Shown: one piece after another, positions 16,360 to 24,541 of the stretch
Layout: every line of letters starts with the position of its first letter
Position numbering within the stretch: position 1 is the stretch's first letter
NCBI GenBank assembly: GCA_937873655.1
Contig: CALMYQ010000168.1
Span: 1-36,446, forward strand
DNA length: 36,446 bases
Direction of reading: 5' to 3'
From: an uncultured Lewinella sp.
GTDB lineage: Bacteria; Bacteroidota; Bacteroidia; Chitinophagales; Saprospiraceae
Notes under the pieces: model-generated
What the model saw: only the letters and a program-made list of their open reading frames with translations
Told to the model about the DNA's origin: nothing
Database searches by the model: none
Program-made: the position numbers and the translations under genes

Positions 16360-17700
16360 TTATTTATTGAACCACCTGAAGAAGTCTAACCCGTTGGCGT
16401 ACAATACCAGACCGATGACAATGATGAAGCCCACCATGGTTGCGGTTTCCATGAACTTGTCGCTGAGCTTGCGGCCGGTGATCACCTCGTAGAGCAGGAA
16501 CATCACGTGGCCGCCGTCGAGCGCCGGGATCGGCAGCAGGTTCATGAAGGCGAGAATGAGTGACAGGATGGCCGTCATTCGCCAGAAGTGGCTCCATTCC
16601 CATTCGGTACCGAACAGGGAGCCGATGGTCGCAAACCCGCCGAGGCTTTCGGAGGCCTTGATCTTGCCCTGAAACATTTTCTTGAAGGCCTTCAGCTGAT
16701 CGCCCAGGAAGCCCCACCCTTCTGCAAAACCGGCCGGCAGGGCCTGTGCAAAAGAGTAGGTCATGGTTCTGGTCTTATAAAAATCGGTGATCGGTTGCGC
16801 CTGCACCCCTATCTTACCGTCCTCTGTCAGGGCAATGGACATGTTCAGGGTATCGCCTCCGCGGAGGACGCCCATGTCCACCGTCCGGCCTTTGTTCTTG
16901 AATGCAAGCCGCTGGAAGGCGTGGTAATACCCGTCCGTGGGTTGGCCGGCCAGGGAAATGACCTGGTCGCCCGGTTTCATTCCGGCTTTGGCTGCGGGCA
17001 GGTCGTCCGCTACTTCTTTTACGAAGAACGGAAAGCGGGGTCCGAACAAGGCTTTATCCTTGTTTTTACTCCGGGAGAGGATATCGACGAATTTCTCATC
17101 GACCGGGAGGGAAACCTTTTGTCCGTCGCGTTCGACCTCAATATTTTTGGCGCCGTTGATGACCACTTCGCGGATCACTTCGCGGTCGCTGAATTTCTCA
17201 AAGGGTTTGTCGCCGATGGCCAGGATCTTGTCGCCGTCTTTGAGGCCCATATCCATACCCAGCGAATCGGCGTAAATGCCGTAAGTGACGTTTTCGGCGG
17301 GCAGGTATTCTTCGCCCCAGATCCAGAGGTACATGCCGTAGAGGAGGAAACCCAGCAGAAAGTTGACCGTTACGCCGCCGAGCATGATGATGAGGCGCTG
17401 CCAGGCCGGTTTTGACCGGAATTCCCAGGGTTGGGGTTCTTCTTTCAGCTGTTCGGTATCGAAACTCTCGTCGACCATGCCGCTGATCTTGACGTATCCG
17501 CCGAGCGGGAGCCAGCCGATGCCGTATTCGGTTTCACCGACTTTTTTCTTGAACAGGGCAAAACCGGGGTCGAAGAAGAGGTAGAATTTTTCCACCCGGG
17601 TCTTAAACCAGCGGGCCGGGAGAAAATGCCCCATCTCATGCAGCACGATCAGAATGGAAAGGCTCAACATCAATTGCCCGACCATTACTACATATTCCAT
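16360..17700 (-). CDS. rseP: RIP metalloprotease RseP (site-2 protease)
   Basis: A 446-residue inner-membrane zinc protease that cuts transmembrane segments of regulators such as anti-sigma factors. The zinc motif HEMGH is at 21-25 in the first membrane helix, and the third ligand lies in PALDGGH (Asp395) near the C-terminus. Two PDZ-like regions lie between them (about 120-200 and 210-290, with GLKDGDKILAIGDKPF and GMKPGDQVISLAGQPT). About four membrane segments are visible and the length is normal. A TACCTTTG box (complement of 17759-17766) lies about 60 nt upstream and may be its promoter. It is transcribed away from rsmE. Confidence 0.95.
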   Translation of the reverse strand: MEYVVMVGQLMLSLSILIVLHEMGHFLPARWFKTRVEKFYLFFDPGFALFKKKVGETEYGIGWLPLGGYVKISGMVDESFDTEQLKEEPQPWEFRSKPAWQRLIIMLGGVTVNFLLGFLLYGMYLWIWGEEYLPAENVTYGIYADSLGMDMGLKDGDKILAIGDKPFEKFSDREVIREVVINGAKNIEVERDGQKVSLPVDEKFVDILSRSKNKDKALFGPRFPFFVKEVADDLPAAKAGMKPGDQVISLAGQPTDGYYHAFQRLAFKNKGRTVDMGVLRGGDTLNMSIALTEDGKIGVQAQPITDFYKTRTMTYSFAQALPAGFAEGWGFLGDQLKAFKKMFQGKIKASESLGGFATIGSLFGTEWEWSHFWRMTAILSLILAFMNLLPIPALDGGHVMFLLYEVITGRKLSDKFMETATMVGFIIVIGLVLYANGLDFFRWFNK

Positions 17701-17801
17701 ATCGTCAATTTATTAAACAGAAACAGCTTTTTTGATGCCAATGTTGTATTCCGGCGGGCAAAGGTAAAGGATTTCTCATTAATACCTATTTTTGGGCCGC
17801 C

Positions 17802-18527
17802 ATGCAATTGTTTTTTGTACCCGATATCAACGGCAATCACGCGATCGACCTCCCCGAAGAAGAGGCCCGGCACTGCATTCAGGTTCTCCGTAAACGCCCG
17901 GGCGACGCCATTAGTTTAGTGGATGGAAAAGGAAGCTTCTACGAGGGGGTCCTGGAATCGGCGGATAAAAGATCCTGCCGGGTCGCCATCCGGTCGAGCC
18001 GCACAACGCCGCCCCGGCCTTTCCACCTCCACCTGGCGGTTGCGCCCACCAAGCAGGCCGAGCGTTTCGAGTGGATGCTGGAAAAGATTACAGAGATCGG
18101 CGTAGACGAGATCTCGCCCTTGCTGTGCCGCCGGTCGGAGCGCGACAAGATCCGGGCCGACCGGCTGGAAAAGATCCTGGTTTCGGCCATGAAGCAGTCC
18201 GTCCAGGCGACCCTGCCCAAACTGAATCCCCTGGCGCCTTTGCCCGAATTCATCCGGGCCTGCCGGGCCGAACAACGCTTCATCGCGTATGTGGACGACG
18301 AACAAAAAAACCACCTCCCCGGCAACTGCCGGCCCGGTGGCAGCGTTTGTATCCTGATAGGCCCCGAAGGCGATTTCCACCCGGCGGAGATTGCGCTGGC
18401 GCTGGAAAACGGCTTCACCCCTGTAAGCCTCGGCCCTACCCGTCTGCGGACGGAGACCGCCGGCATGGTTGCCGTCCACACCGTAAGCCTGATCAATTTA
18501 ATTCAACAGGAAAAAATCGCATTATGA
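17802..18527 (+). CDS. rsmE: 16S rRNA (uracil1498-N3)-methyltransferase
   Basis: A 241-residue SPOUT-class methyltransferase that methylates U1498 of 16S rRNA with S-adenosylmethionine. It has an N-terminal PUA-like part (HCIQVLRKRPGDAISLVDGKG) and the C-terminal knot: LIGPEGDFHPAEIALA, then SLGPTRLRTETA, the hallmark RsmE motif. APTKQAERFEWMLEKITEIG marks the start of the catalytic domain. The start codon of the DUF4159 gene overlaps its stop (ATGA), a pairing I know from other Bacteroidota. Confidence 0.96.
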   Translation: MQLFFVPDINGNHAIDLPEEEARHCIQVLRKRPGDAISLVDGKGSFYEGVLESADKRSCRVAIRSSRTTPPRPFHLHLAVAPTKQAERFEWMLEKITEIGVDEISPLLCRRSERDKIRADRLEKILVSAMKQSVQATLPKLNPLAPLPEFIRACRAEQRFIAYVDDEQKNHLPGNCRPGGSVCILIGPEGDFHPAEIALALENGFTPVSLGPTRLRTETAGMVAVHTVSLINLIQQEKIAL

Positions 18528-19192
18528 GCCGCTTTCTTCTTTTATCCGTTCTGGTGCTTGGGCTTTCGGCCTTCAATCCGGGGCCCGCGCCCGCACCGGC
18601 CCCTACCCTCAAGCTGGCCTTGCTGAAGTACGCAGCCGGCGACTGGTACGCCAACCCCACTTCGCTGCCGAACCTGGCCAAATTTGCCAATGAGAACCTG
18701 GGTACCAACATCGACCCCGACAATGCGGTGGTGGAAGTCGGCAGCGCGGAACTGTTCAATTATCCGTTCGTGCATATGACCGGCCACGGCAACGTCCTCT
18801 TTTCGGATGCCGATGCGGAAAACCTGCGCAATTACCTGCTGGCAGGCGGCTTCCTGCATGTCGACGACAATTACGGCATCGACCCTTACATCCGGGTGGC
18901 CATGAAAAAAGTGTTCCCGGATAAGGAATTTGTCGAGCTTCCGTTTCAGCACCCGATCTTCCACCAGCGATTCGACTTCAAGAACGGCCTGCCCAAGATC
19001 CACGAACACGACGGATTGCCGCCCCAGGGTTTCGGGATCTTTGTGGAAGACCGGCTGGTTTGCCTTTACACCTTCGAATCCGACCTGGGCGACGGCTGGG
19101 AAGACCCCGAAGTACACAAGGACCCCGAGGAGTTGCGGCAGGCGGCCCTGCGGATGGGCGCCAATATTTTGCAGTATGTTTTTGGGCAGTAG
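18524..19192 (+). CDS. DUF4159 domain-containing secreted protein
   Basis: A 222-residue protein with a Sec signal peptide (MSRFLLLSVLVLGLSAFN, cleavage near 17-20), then a proline/alanine linker and a DUF4159 domain. Family motifs include KYAAGDWYANPTSLPNL, the HGN of MTGHGNVLFSD, and GGFLHVDDNYG. The fold is thought to resemble glutamine amidotransferase-like domains, but no activity is established. The start at 18524 overlaps the rsmE stop by 3 nt; the longer frame from 18071 runs inside rsmE and was rejected. A 14-bp tandem array begins 9 nt after its stop. Confidence 0.9.
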   Translation: MSRFLLLSVLVLGLSAFNPGPAPAPAPTLKLALLKYAAGDWYANPTSLPNLAKFANENLGTNIDPDNAVVEVGSAELFNYPFVHMTGHGNVLFSDADAENLRNYLLAGGFLHVDDNYGIDPYIRVAMKKVFPDKEFVELPFQHPIFHQRFDFKNGLPKIHEHDGLPPQGFGIFVEDRLVCLYTFESDLGDGWEDPEVHKDPEELRQAALRMGANILQYVFGQ

Positions 19193-19200
19193 GTACTTTA

Positions 19201-19270
19201 GTGGTAAGTCGTAAGTGGTAAGTCGTAAGTGGTAAGTCGTAAGTGGAAAGTCGTAAGTGGTAAGTCGTAA
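19201..19270. repeat. Five-copy 14-bp tandem repeat
   Basis: The unit GTGGTAAGTCGTAA is repeated five times with no gaps; only the fourth copy differs, at one base. It lies between the DUF4159 stop and the convergent PspC-like gene. Frames through it give repeats of the TTYDLPLTTYHL kind that are not real proteins. Confidence 0.97.
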
Positions 19271-19292
19271 TTATGACTTACAACTAAACAAA

Positions 19293-19508
19293 CTATTGCC
19301 AGAAGAACTGGCGGCTTCTTCGCAAATATCGTTTGAAATTCAGCCAGAAAGCGGCAACGAGATAGATGAGAATGGGCGAGCCCAAAGCGACAAAGGTGCC
19401 ATAAATGAAGTACAGGCGGACGCGGGAACTGGAGACTCCGATCCGGTCGCCGAGATAATGACATACACCGAAGGCTGATTGCTCCAATAATTGTCTGATC
19501 CTTCTCAT
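19293..19508 (-). CDS. PspC-domain small membrane protein
   Basis: A 71-residue protein of the PspC (phage shock protein C) family. MRRIRQLLEQSAFGVCHYLGDRIGV is followed by RVRLYFIYGTFVALGSPILIYLVAAFWL, one strong membrane segment, and a basic tail. The short form with GVC..LGD..GI is common in Bacteroidota. I chose the ATG at 19508, where family members begin (MxRIRxLxE); a start at 19547 would add 13 residues next to a terminator. The function is unknown; PspC proteins sense envelope stress in enterobacteria. Confidence 0.82.
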   Translation of the reverse strand: MRRIRQLLEQSAFGVCHYLGDRIGVSSSRVRLYFIYGTFVALGSPILIYLVAAFWLNFKRYLRRSRQFFWQ

Positions 19509-19535
19509 ATTGGCGGGATTGAAGTACAAATATCT

Positions 19536-19578
19536 AAAAAAAGTCAAAGCGGTGCAAATTGCAGGACCGCTTTGACTT
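19536..19578 (-). terminator. Strong intrinsic terminator
   Basis: A perfect 13-bp stem (AAGTCAAAGCGGT at 19541-19553 with ACCGCTTTGACTT at 19566-19578) has a 12-nt loop. On the minus strand it is followed by a T-run (complement of 19536-19542). It ends the transcript of the small membrane protein gene just upstream. Confidence 0.92.
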
Positions 19579-19600
19579 GTTTATTTAACTTTTTCCGTAA

Positions 19601-19807
19601 TCAATCGAACCGGATGGCCGATTCTGTTTCCGTCGTTCTGGCGGAGAAAGCATCTTCATTCATCAGCACTTTCTCAACATCTACCCTGCCCTCGTCTTTT
19701 TTCTGCCGCATTACTGCAAATATGCCGATCAATCCGGCAACCAACAGAAGGACGAGAAAAAAGCTCTCCGGCGAACGCCCGTTTTTAGTAGTGTTCCTGT
19801 GTTTCAT
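19601..19807 (-). CDS. Small single-pass membrane protein, unknown function
   Basis: A 68-residue protein starting MKHRNTTKNGRSPESFF, with one membrane helix (LVLLLVAGLIGIFAVMRQ, about 18-35) and a charged tail. I do not recognise a family. Reality is supported by the strong terminator 22 nt beyond the stop on the same strand and by the positive-inside pattern at the N-terminus. A longer start at 19840 is possible but adds an unconserved-looking 11 residues. Confidence 0.6.
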   Translation of the reverse strand: MKHRNTTKNGRSPESFFLVLLLVAGLIGIFAVMRQKKDEGRVDVEKVLMNEDAFSARTTETESAIRFD

Positions 19808-19929
19808 AGGATGGGTTTTTAATGCCCGGGCAATAAGCAACCTCCCGCCACGCAGTGCATGGGTCGGCCGTTCATTGCCTCAAGCTCATGAAATTTGAAA
19901 TGGGTTATTGAAGATCAGGACAAAAGTCC

Positions 19930-20100
19930 GCTTGCCGGTCCGGCAGCGTTGATGCTGCGGCCGCAATGTCAGCCACTCTTGCCTTACGGGTGTAAATTGG
20001 CCTGTCAGCGAAAGTTCTCCCGGGAGGAGAAGAAAACCTGCGACCAGGCCATCGTTTCCGGCTGCGGATCAAGCCGCCCGCCGATTACGCAAATCGGTGA
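19930..20100. ncRNA. Possible structured noncoding region, strand uncertain
   Basis: Within a 660-bp stretch without genes, several perfect hairpins cluster: TGCCG/CGGCA (19933-19937 with 19941-19945), TTCTCC/GGAGAA (20015-20020 with 20026-20031) enclosed by GGCCTG/CAGGCC (19999-20004 with 20045-20050), and CCGATT/AATCGG (20081-20086 with 20092-20097). The GC-rich block stands out from the AT-rich flank at 20150-20460. It matches no RNA family I can recall (not RNase P, tmRNA, SRP RNA or cobalamin riboswitch). It could be a small RNA or a decayed gene. Confidence 0.3.
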
Positions 20101-20432
20101 GAAAAGTAGAATAAGTGTTTCATCGTGTTCCAAGTTTAGGTTAACAAAATTATGAACCGTGTCTTTTTTGTGTCTGTAGGTTAACGGCAAAGATATAACA
20201 CTTTTTTAAAATTAATAATTTTTTTAAAGTGTAATCACTTGCCGTACCTTCATTGTTCATACTGCAAAAGGTATGCCAAATTTCTCAAAGCCCTAAACTG
20301 TGGATTGTATGCCGCAAAGTTATAATATATTACAAAAAATAAAAATGTTTTGGTCTGTTTTTTTAGCTGCTCTCGATACTATTATTAAACCAAAAAGCGT
20401 GCCAAAAACCAATTTTTGCTGTTCAAAGGCTG

Positions 20433-20440
20433 TATATTTG
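20433..20440 (+). promoter_or_regulatory. Probable -7 box of the EVE gene
   Basis: TATATTTG, a perfect TAnnTTTG box, lies 28 nt before the EVE start codon at the end of an AT-rich region (20160-20460). No well-spaced -33 element is seen; a TTTG at 20415 is only 14 nt away. Confidence 0.5.
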
Positions 20441-20468
20441 CCTTCATCACGTTAAAAAAAATCATCAA

Positions 20469-20882
20469 ATGGCTTACTGGCTGGTCAAATCCGAACCCCA
20501 TGTATATGGTTATCAAGACCTTGTGAACGAAGGTCGCGGAAGATGGGACGGCGTGCGCAACTACGCCGCCAGAAACCACCTCCGGGCCATGGAAGAAGGC
20601 GACCTCGTTCTTTTTTATCACAGCAATCAAGGATTGGAGGTTGTCGGGATCACCAAAGTGGTCCGAACCGCCTACCCCGACCCCACTGCAGAAAAGGGTG
20701 ACTGGTCGGCTGTAGACCTGGTTCCCGTCAAACCGCTGAATAAAAATGTCCCCCTGACCGAGATCAAACAGACGCCCGAACTGGCCAACATCGGCCTGAT
20801 CCGGATCGGCCGGCTCTCCGTTATGCCGTTGACGGATGCGGAATTTGAAAAGATCCTGGAAATGGGAGAAACGAAAATTTGA
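20469..20882 (+). CDS. EVE domain-containing protein
   Basis: A 137-residue single-domain EVE protein (PUA-like fold, thymocyte nuclear protein 1 family). It opens MAYWLVKSEPHVYGYQDLV and has WDGVRNYAARNHLRAMEEGDLVLFYHS, the typical EVE block around the aromatic pocket. EVE domains bind modified bases in nucleic acids, such as 5-methylcytosine-type marks. Stand-alone forms are widespread and their cellular role is unclear. Length and start are normal for the family. It is followed directly by the composite repeat region. Confidence 0.93.
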   Translation: MAYWLVKSEPHVYGYQDLVNEGRGRWDGVRNYAARNHLRAMEEGDLVLFYHSNQGLEVVGITKVVRTAYPDPTAEKGDWSAVDLVPVKPLNKNVPLTEIKQTPELANIGLIRIGRLSVMPLTDAEFEKILEMGETKI

Positions 20883-20886
20883 TTCA

Positions 20887-21160
20887 ATTTTTTGATTGGT
20901 CCGCCACGCCGCGGCGTGGTCGATTGATTCGATTGGGTCGATTGATTCGATTGATTCGATTGATTCGATTGATTCGAATTTAGTCGTCCGCCGGTTGGTC
21001 AGCTTAAATCGATTCATTCGAAACATTCCAAAAATCGATTCAATTGTTCGATTGATTCGATTGGTTCGATTGATTCGATTGGTCTTGCCATCGAATTCCT
21101 CGATTCCTCGATTCCTCAGTTCCTCGATTCCTCGATTCCTCGATTCTTCAATTAACTCTA
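20887..21160. repeat. Composite dispersed repeat, copy 1, with tandem arrays
   Basis: From the left: a 16-bp perfect palindrome CCACGCCGCGGCGTGG (20904-20919); a 9-bp tandem array ATTGATTCG (four perfect copies at 20941-20976); the tract GTTGGTCAGCTTAAA (20994-21008); further ATTCGATTG-type copies (21010-21084); then a 10-bp array TTCCTCGATT-type (21093-21152). The palindrome and the GTTGGTCAGC tract recur in the same order after lepA. No protein is encoded; frames give runs of Ile-Asp-Ser or Arg-Gly-Ile-Glu-Glu. Confidence 0.9.
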
Positions 21161-21172
21161 TTTTTCCGGCAC

Positions 21173-21709
21173 ATGAAGTCAATAGCCGTTTTTTGCGGAG
21201 CAAACCCGGGCAATCACCCGGCATACATGCAGATCGCCCGGGAGACGGGCGCATTTCTGGCGCGTCAAGGCATCCGGGTGGTGTACGGCGGCGCAAGCAT
21301 CGGCATGATGGGCGCCATTGCGGACGGCGCCCTGGAGCAAGGCGGAGAGGTCGTCGGCGTTATTCCCGATTTCATGACCGACCGGGAGATCAACCACAAG
21401 GGCCTCACCCGGTTGGTCATTGTAAGCAGCATGAATGAACGCAAATTGGAAATGGCACGCCTGTCGGACGGGTTTATCGCCTTGCCCGGCGGCTACGGCA
21501 CCCTCGACGAGCTGTTCGAAATGATCACCCTCGTACAGATCGAACAGGCCGCCTACCCTATCGGCATCCTCAACGCCAACGGCTTTTACGACCACCTGCT
21601 GGCCCATATCCAACATATGGAACAAACGGGCTTTCTGCGGCAGCGCAAGCCTTTGTTCGAGGTTTCGGACAACCTGGAGGACCTCCTGACCAAAATGCGC
21701 CGGGTATAA
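21173..21709 (+). CDS. LOG family protein (nucleotide 5'-monophosphate phosphoribohydrolase)
   Basis: A 178-residue Rossmann-fold protein of the LOG (TIGR00730) family. The signature PGGYGTLDE is at 105-113 with the upstream MNERK (Arg90, Lys91), and the nucleotide loop is YGGASIGMMGAIADGAL. In plants and some bacteria LOG enzymes release free cytokinin from its ribotide; most bacterial members hydrolyse AMP-like nucleotides to base and ribose-5-phosphate. Length is normal. The ATG at 21173 follows closely after a repeat array, leaving only about 20 nt of ordinary leader. Confidence 0.95.
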   Translation: MKSIAVFCGANPGNHPAYMQIARETGAFLARQGIRVVYGGASIGMMGAIADGALEQGGEVVGVIPDFMTDREINHKGLTRLVIVSSMNERKLEMARLSDGFIALPGGYGTLDELFEMITLVQIEQAAYPIGILNANGFYDHLLAHIQHMEQTGFLRQRKPLFEVSDNLEDLLTKMRRV

Positions 21710-21889
21710 CGCTTTCACCGGACAACCAGCCGCACAACGGTCTACCTTATTAAATAACCTAAAGTCTATTCAATGCCGGTAAAAATAGTGCGGCAATGGT
21801 AGCATGAACGGCGAAAAAAACCAATAATTTGTCCCAAACGAAATTTTTCACAGCCGTTGCGCCCCGCATACACCCATTAAAAAACCTCG

Positions 21890-21897
21890 TATATTTG
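21890..21897 (+). promoter_or_regulatory. -7 box of lepA, unusually close to the start codon
   Basis: TATATTTG matches TAnnTTTG exactly and ends 5 nt before the lepA ATG. If used, the transcript would be leaderless or nearly so. A well-spaced -33 element is not visible. Confidence 0.55.
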
Positions 21898-21902
21898 CAC
21901 CC

Positions 21903-23693
21903 ATGAAGAATATCAGGAATTTTTGCGTCATTGCGCATATTGATCACGGGAAAAGCACGCTTTCCGACAGGCTGCTGGAGACGACGAAGACGGTGTCGGA
22001 CCGGGACATGAGGGAACAGACGCTGGACGATATGGATCTCGAACGCGAACGCGGGATCACGATAAAAAGCCATGCCATCCAGTTGACCTATCCGCATACC
22101 GATGGGGAGACCTATATATTGAACCTGATCGACACCCCGGGCCACGTGGATTTCTCTTACGAAGTTTCGCGCTCCATCGCCGCCTGCGAAGGCGCCTTGC
22201 TGCTCGTAGACGCCTCCCAGGGCATACAGGCTCAGACCATCTCCAACCTTTATCTGGCCATCGACCACGACCTGGAGATCATCCCGGTCCTGAACAAGGT
22301 CGACATGGAAAGCGCCATGGTCGATGAGGTATCCGACCAGATCATCGAACTGATCGGTTGCAAAAAAGAAGACATCATCCTCGCCAGCGGAAAGACCGGA
22401 CTCGGGGTGGAAAATGTGCTCAAGGCCATCGTCGACCGGATCCCCGCCCCGAAAGGCGACCCGGAAGGTCCGCTTCAGGCCCTGATCTTCGACTCCATTT
22501 TCAACTCCTTCCGCGGCATCATTGCCAATATCCGGATCCTGAACGGCACCCTGAAAAAAGGCGATAAGGTCCGGTTCGTCAATACCGGCAAGGTTTACGA
22601 AGCCGACGAGATCGGAGTCCTCCAACTGGATTACCGCCCCAAGCCGGAACTGGCTGCCGGCAACGTAGGCTATATCATCACCGGCATCAAGGTCTCCAAA
22701 GAGATCAAGGTCGGGGATACGATCACCCACCTCGAACGGCCCTGTTCCAACGCCATCAAGGGGTTTGAAGATGTAAAACCCATGGTCTTTGCCGGCATTT
22801 TCCCGCTGGACAACGACGATTTCGAGGACCTGCGGGACAGCCTTGAGAAACTTCAGCTCAACGACGCATCGCTGGTGTTCGAGCCGGAATCCTCCTCGGC
22901 ATTGGGTTTCGGCTTCCGCTGCGGCTTTCTCGGCATGCTCCACCTGGAAATCGTACAGGAACGGCTGGCCCGGGAGTTCAACCAGGACGTGATCACGACG
23001 GTGCCCAACGTATCTTATGTCGCTTTCACCAAAAAAGGCGAAAAGATCATCGTTCGCAACCCGGTTGACCTGCCCGACCCGACCCTCATCGATTACGTTG
23101 AAGAGCCTTATATCCGGGCGCAGATCATCACGAAGCCAGAATACATCGGCACCATCATGACCCTCTGCATGGAAAAGCGCGGGATCATGACCAAACAATA
23201 CTACCTGACGCCCGACCGGGTGGAGCTCACCTTCGAGCTGCCGCTGGCCGAGATCGTCTTTGACTTCTATGACCGCCTCAAGTCCATTTCCAGGGGCTAT
23301 GCCTCCTTCGACTACCACATGATCGACTACAGGGAATCGGATCTGGTCAAACTGGACATCAAGCTCAATAACGAAAACGTGGACGCCCTTTGTGCGCTCG
23401 TTCACCGCGAAAAAGCCGAGGGTTTCGGCCGCAAGATCTGCAAGCGCCTCAAGGAACTGCTCCCGCGTCAGCAATTCGTGATCGCCATTCAGGCCGCCAT
23501 CGGCGCCAAGATCATCGCCCGGGAAACCATCTCCGCCATGCGCAAGGACGTAACCGCCAAGTGCTACGGCGGCGACATCTCGCGTAAGCGCAAACTGCTC
23601 GAAAAGCAGAAAGAGGGCAAAAAGAAAATGCGCCAGTTCGGCAAGGTGGAAGTCCCGCAGAAAGCTTTCCTTGAGGTGTTGAAACTTGAGTAG
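21903..23693 (+). CDS. lepA: Elongation factor 4 (LepA), back-translocating GTPase
   Basis: A 596-residue translational GTPase, the full length for LepA. The G1 motif is AHIDHGKSTL (9-18), the switch region has RERGITIKSHA, G3 is DTPGHVDF and G4 is NKVD. Domains II and III follow, with the EF4 signatures FRCGFLGMLHLEIVQERL and YRESDLVKLDIKLNNE. The lysine-rich C-terminal domain includes CYGGDISRKRKLLEKQKEGK. It promotes ribosome biogenesis and translation under stress. The gene appears alone, followed by the second copy of the composite repeat. Confidence 0.97.
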   Translation: MKNIRNFCVIAHIDHGKSTLSDRLLETTKTVSDRDMREQTLDDMDLERERGITIKSHAIQLTYPHTDGETYILNLIDTPGHVDFSYEVSRSIAACEGALLLVDASQGIQAQTISNLYLAIDHDLEIIPVLNKVDMESAMVDEVSDQIIELIGCKKEDIILASGKTGLGVENVLKAIVDRIPAPKGDPEGPLQALIFDSIFNSFRGIIANIRILNGTLKKGDKVRFVNTGKVYEADEIGVLQLDYRPKPELAAGNVGYIITGIKVSKEIKVGDTITHLERPCSNAIKGFEDVKPMVFAGIFPLDNDDFEDLRDSLEKLQLNDASLVFEPESSSALGFGFRCGFLGMLHLEIVQERLAREFNQDVITTVPNVSYVAFTKKGEKIIVRNPVDLPDPTLIDYVEEPYIRAQIITKPEYIGTIMTLCMEKRGIMTKQYYLTPDRVELTFELPLAEIVFDFYDRLKSISRGYASFDYHMIDYRESDLVKLDIKLNNENVDALCALVHREKAEGFGRKICKRLKELLPRQQFVIAIQAAIGAKIIARETISAMRKDVTAKCYGGDISRKRKLLEKQKEGKKKMRQFGKVEVPQKAFLEVLKLE

Positions 23694-23880
23694 GGAATTG
23701 TTCAATTTTTCGATTGGTTCGATTGTTCGATTGATTCGATTTTTCGATTGATTCGCCACGCCGAGGCGTGGTCGATTGATTGGATTTTGGACGAACGTCA
23801 GTTGGTCAGCATAAAGCCCGCCGGCCGGCAGGGTAACATTCGACTTAATCGAGACATCCGGCTCAATTGTTCAGTTGGTT
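23694..23880. repeat. Composite dispersed repeat, copy 2
   Basis: Directly after the lepA stop come degenerate TTCGATTG-type copies (23704-23750), then a near-palindrome CCACGCCGAGGCGTGG (23756-23771, one base different from copy 1), TCGATTGATT, and GTTGGTCAGCATAAA (23800-23814). The order is the same as in 20887-21008. The remainder to 23928 is low-complexity leader for the kinase gene. Confidence 0.85.
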
Positions 23881-23928
23881 CCATTCAATCGACACAATGG
23901 CCAAGATCATAAAATTGATTCCTTCGGC

Positions 23929-24450
23929 ATGAACCGCATCATGGTCATCGGTTGTTCCGGCGCCGGGAAATCCAGCCTATCCCGTGAATTAAGCCGTATT
24001 CTGGGGATTGAATTGCACCATCTCGACCGGTATTACTGGCGTGCCGGCTGGCAGGAAGCCCCGCATGCGGAATGGAAACAGTCCCACCTCGACCTGATCA
24101 GTCAACCAAAATGGATCATTGACGGCAACTACGGCAGTACTATGGAAATGCGGCTGACGCACGCGGATACGGTCGTTTTTCTGGATTATTCCCGGTGGAT
24201 CTGCCTTTACAGGGCCGTAAAAAGGATGATCGTCGGTTTCGGTAAAACCCGGCCGGATATGGCGCAAGGCTGTCCCGAGCATTTTGACCGGGAATTCCTA
24301 TCCTATATTTTCCATTTTCCGGAAAAACACCGGCCCAGGACGGTTGACAAATTGAGCCGGGTCGATCCCGGGGAGGTCAAAGTTTATCAATTCCGGACCC
24401 CGCGCCAAACCAGGCGATTCCTGGCCCGATTAAAGAAGGATAAAGGTTAA
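23929..24450 (+). CDS. FlaR-like P-loop kinase/ATPase (adenylate-kinase-related)
   Basis: A 173-residue P-loop protein of the DNA-topology-modulation FlaR/adenylate-kinase-like group. Walker A is GCSGAGKSS (8-16), followed by the family block HHLDRYYWRAGWQEAPHAEW and IIDGNY, then TVVFLDYSRWICLYRAVKR. The start at 23929 (MNRIMVIG) places the P-loop at the usual distance; a frame from 23875 would add 18 residues from the repeat leader. The cellular substrate is unknown. The last codons and stop lie in an AAAGGTTAAAG motif that reappears as a tandem array at the end of the fucosidase gene. Confidence 0.88.
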   Translation: MNRIMVIGCSGAGKSSLSRELSRILGIELHHLDRYYWRAGWQEAPHAEWKQSHLDLISQPKWIIDGNYGSTMEMRLTHADTVVFLDYSRWICLYRAVKRMIVGFGKTRPDMAQGCPEHFDREFLSYIFHFPEKHRPRTVDKLSRVDPGEVKVYQFRTPRQTRRFLARLKKDKG

Positions 24451-24541
24451 AGAAGCTCTTTGGCGAAAACAGGAAAGTCAGTTTTTTGTGAGGCGAAAAC
24501 ACAATGATATCTTAGCGCATTCAACAACCAACCTGAACGCT

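Noticed and set aside
18071..18523. N-terminal extension of the DUF4159 protein
   Set aside because: It lies within rsmE in another frame; the ATG at 18524 opens a good signal peptide.
19201..19270. CRISPR array
   Set aside because: The 14-bp units are contiguous with no spacers, so it is a simple tandem repeat.
19895..20155. 86-residue cysteine-containing frame
   Set aside because: No family features; the DNA shows hairpins instead and the start has no ribosome binding site.
20941..21152. CRISPR array or replication iterons
   Set aside because: Units are 9-10 bp and degenerate, with no spacers, no Cas genes and no replication initiator gene nearby.
20385..21296. 303-residue minus-strand frame with Arg-Gly-Ile-Glu-Glu and Ile-Glu-Ser repeats
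   Set aside because: It is made from repeat arrays and antisense to the EVE and LOG genes.
20896..21438. Protein with Ile-Asp-Ser repeats after the EVE gene
   Set aside because: The repeats come from the 9-bp DNA array, and the frame then runs out of frame into the LOG gene.
21759..23759. 666-residue open frame antisense to lepA
   Set aside because: It mirrors the lepA codons, has no domain and runs into the repeat region; lepA is unmistakable on the other strand.
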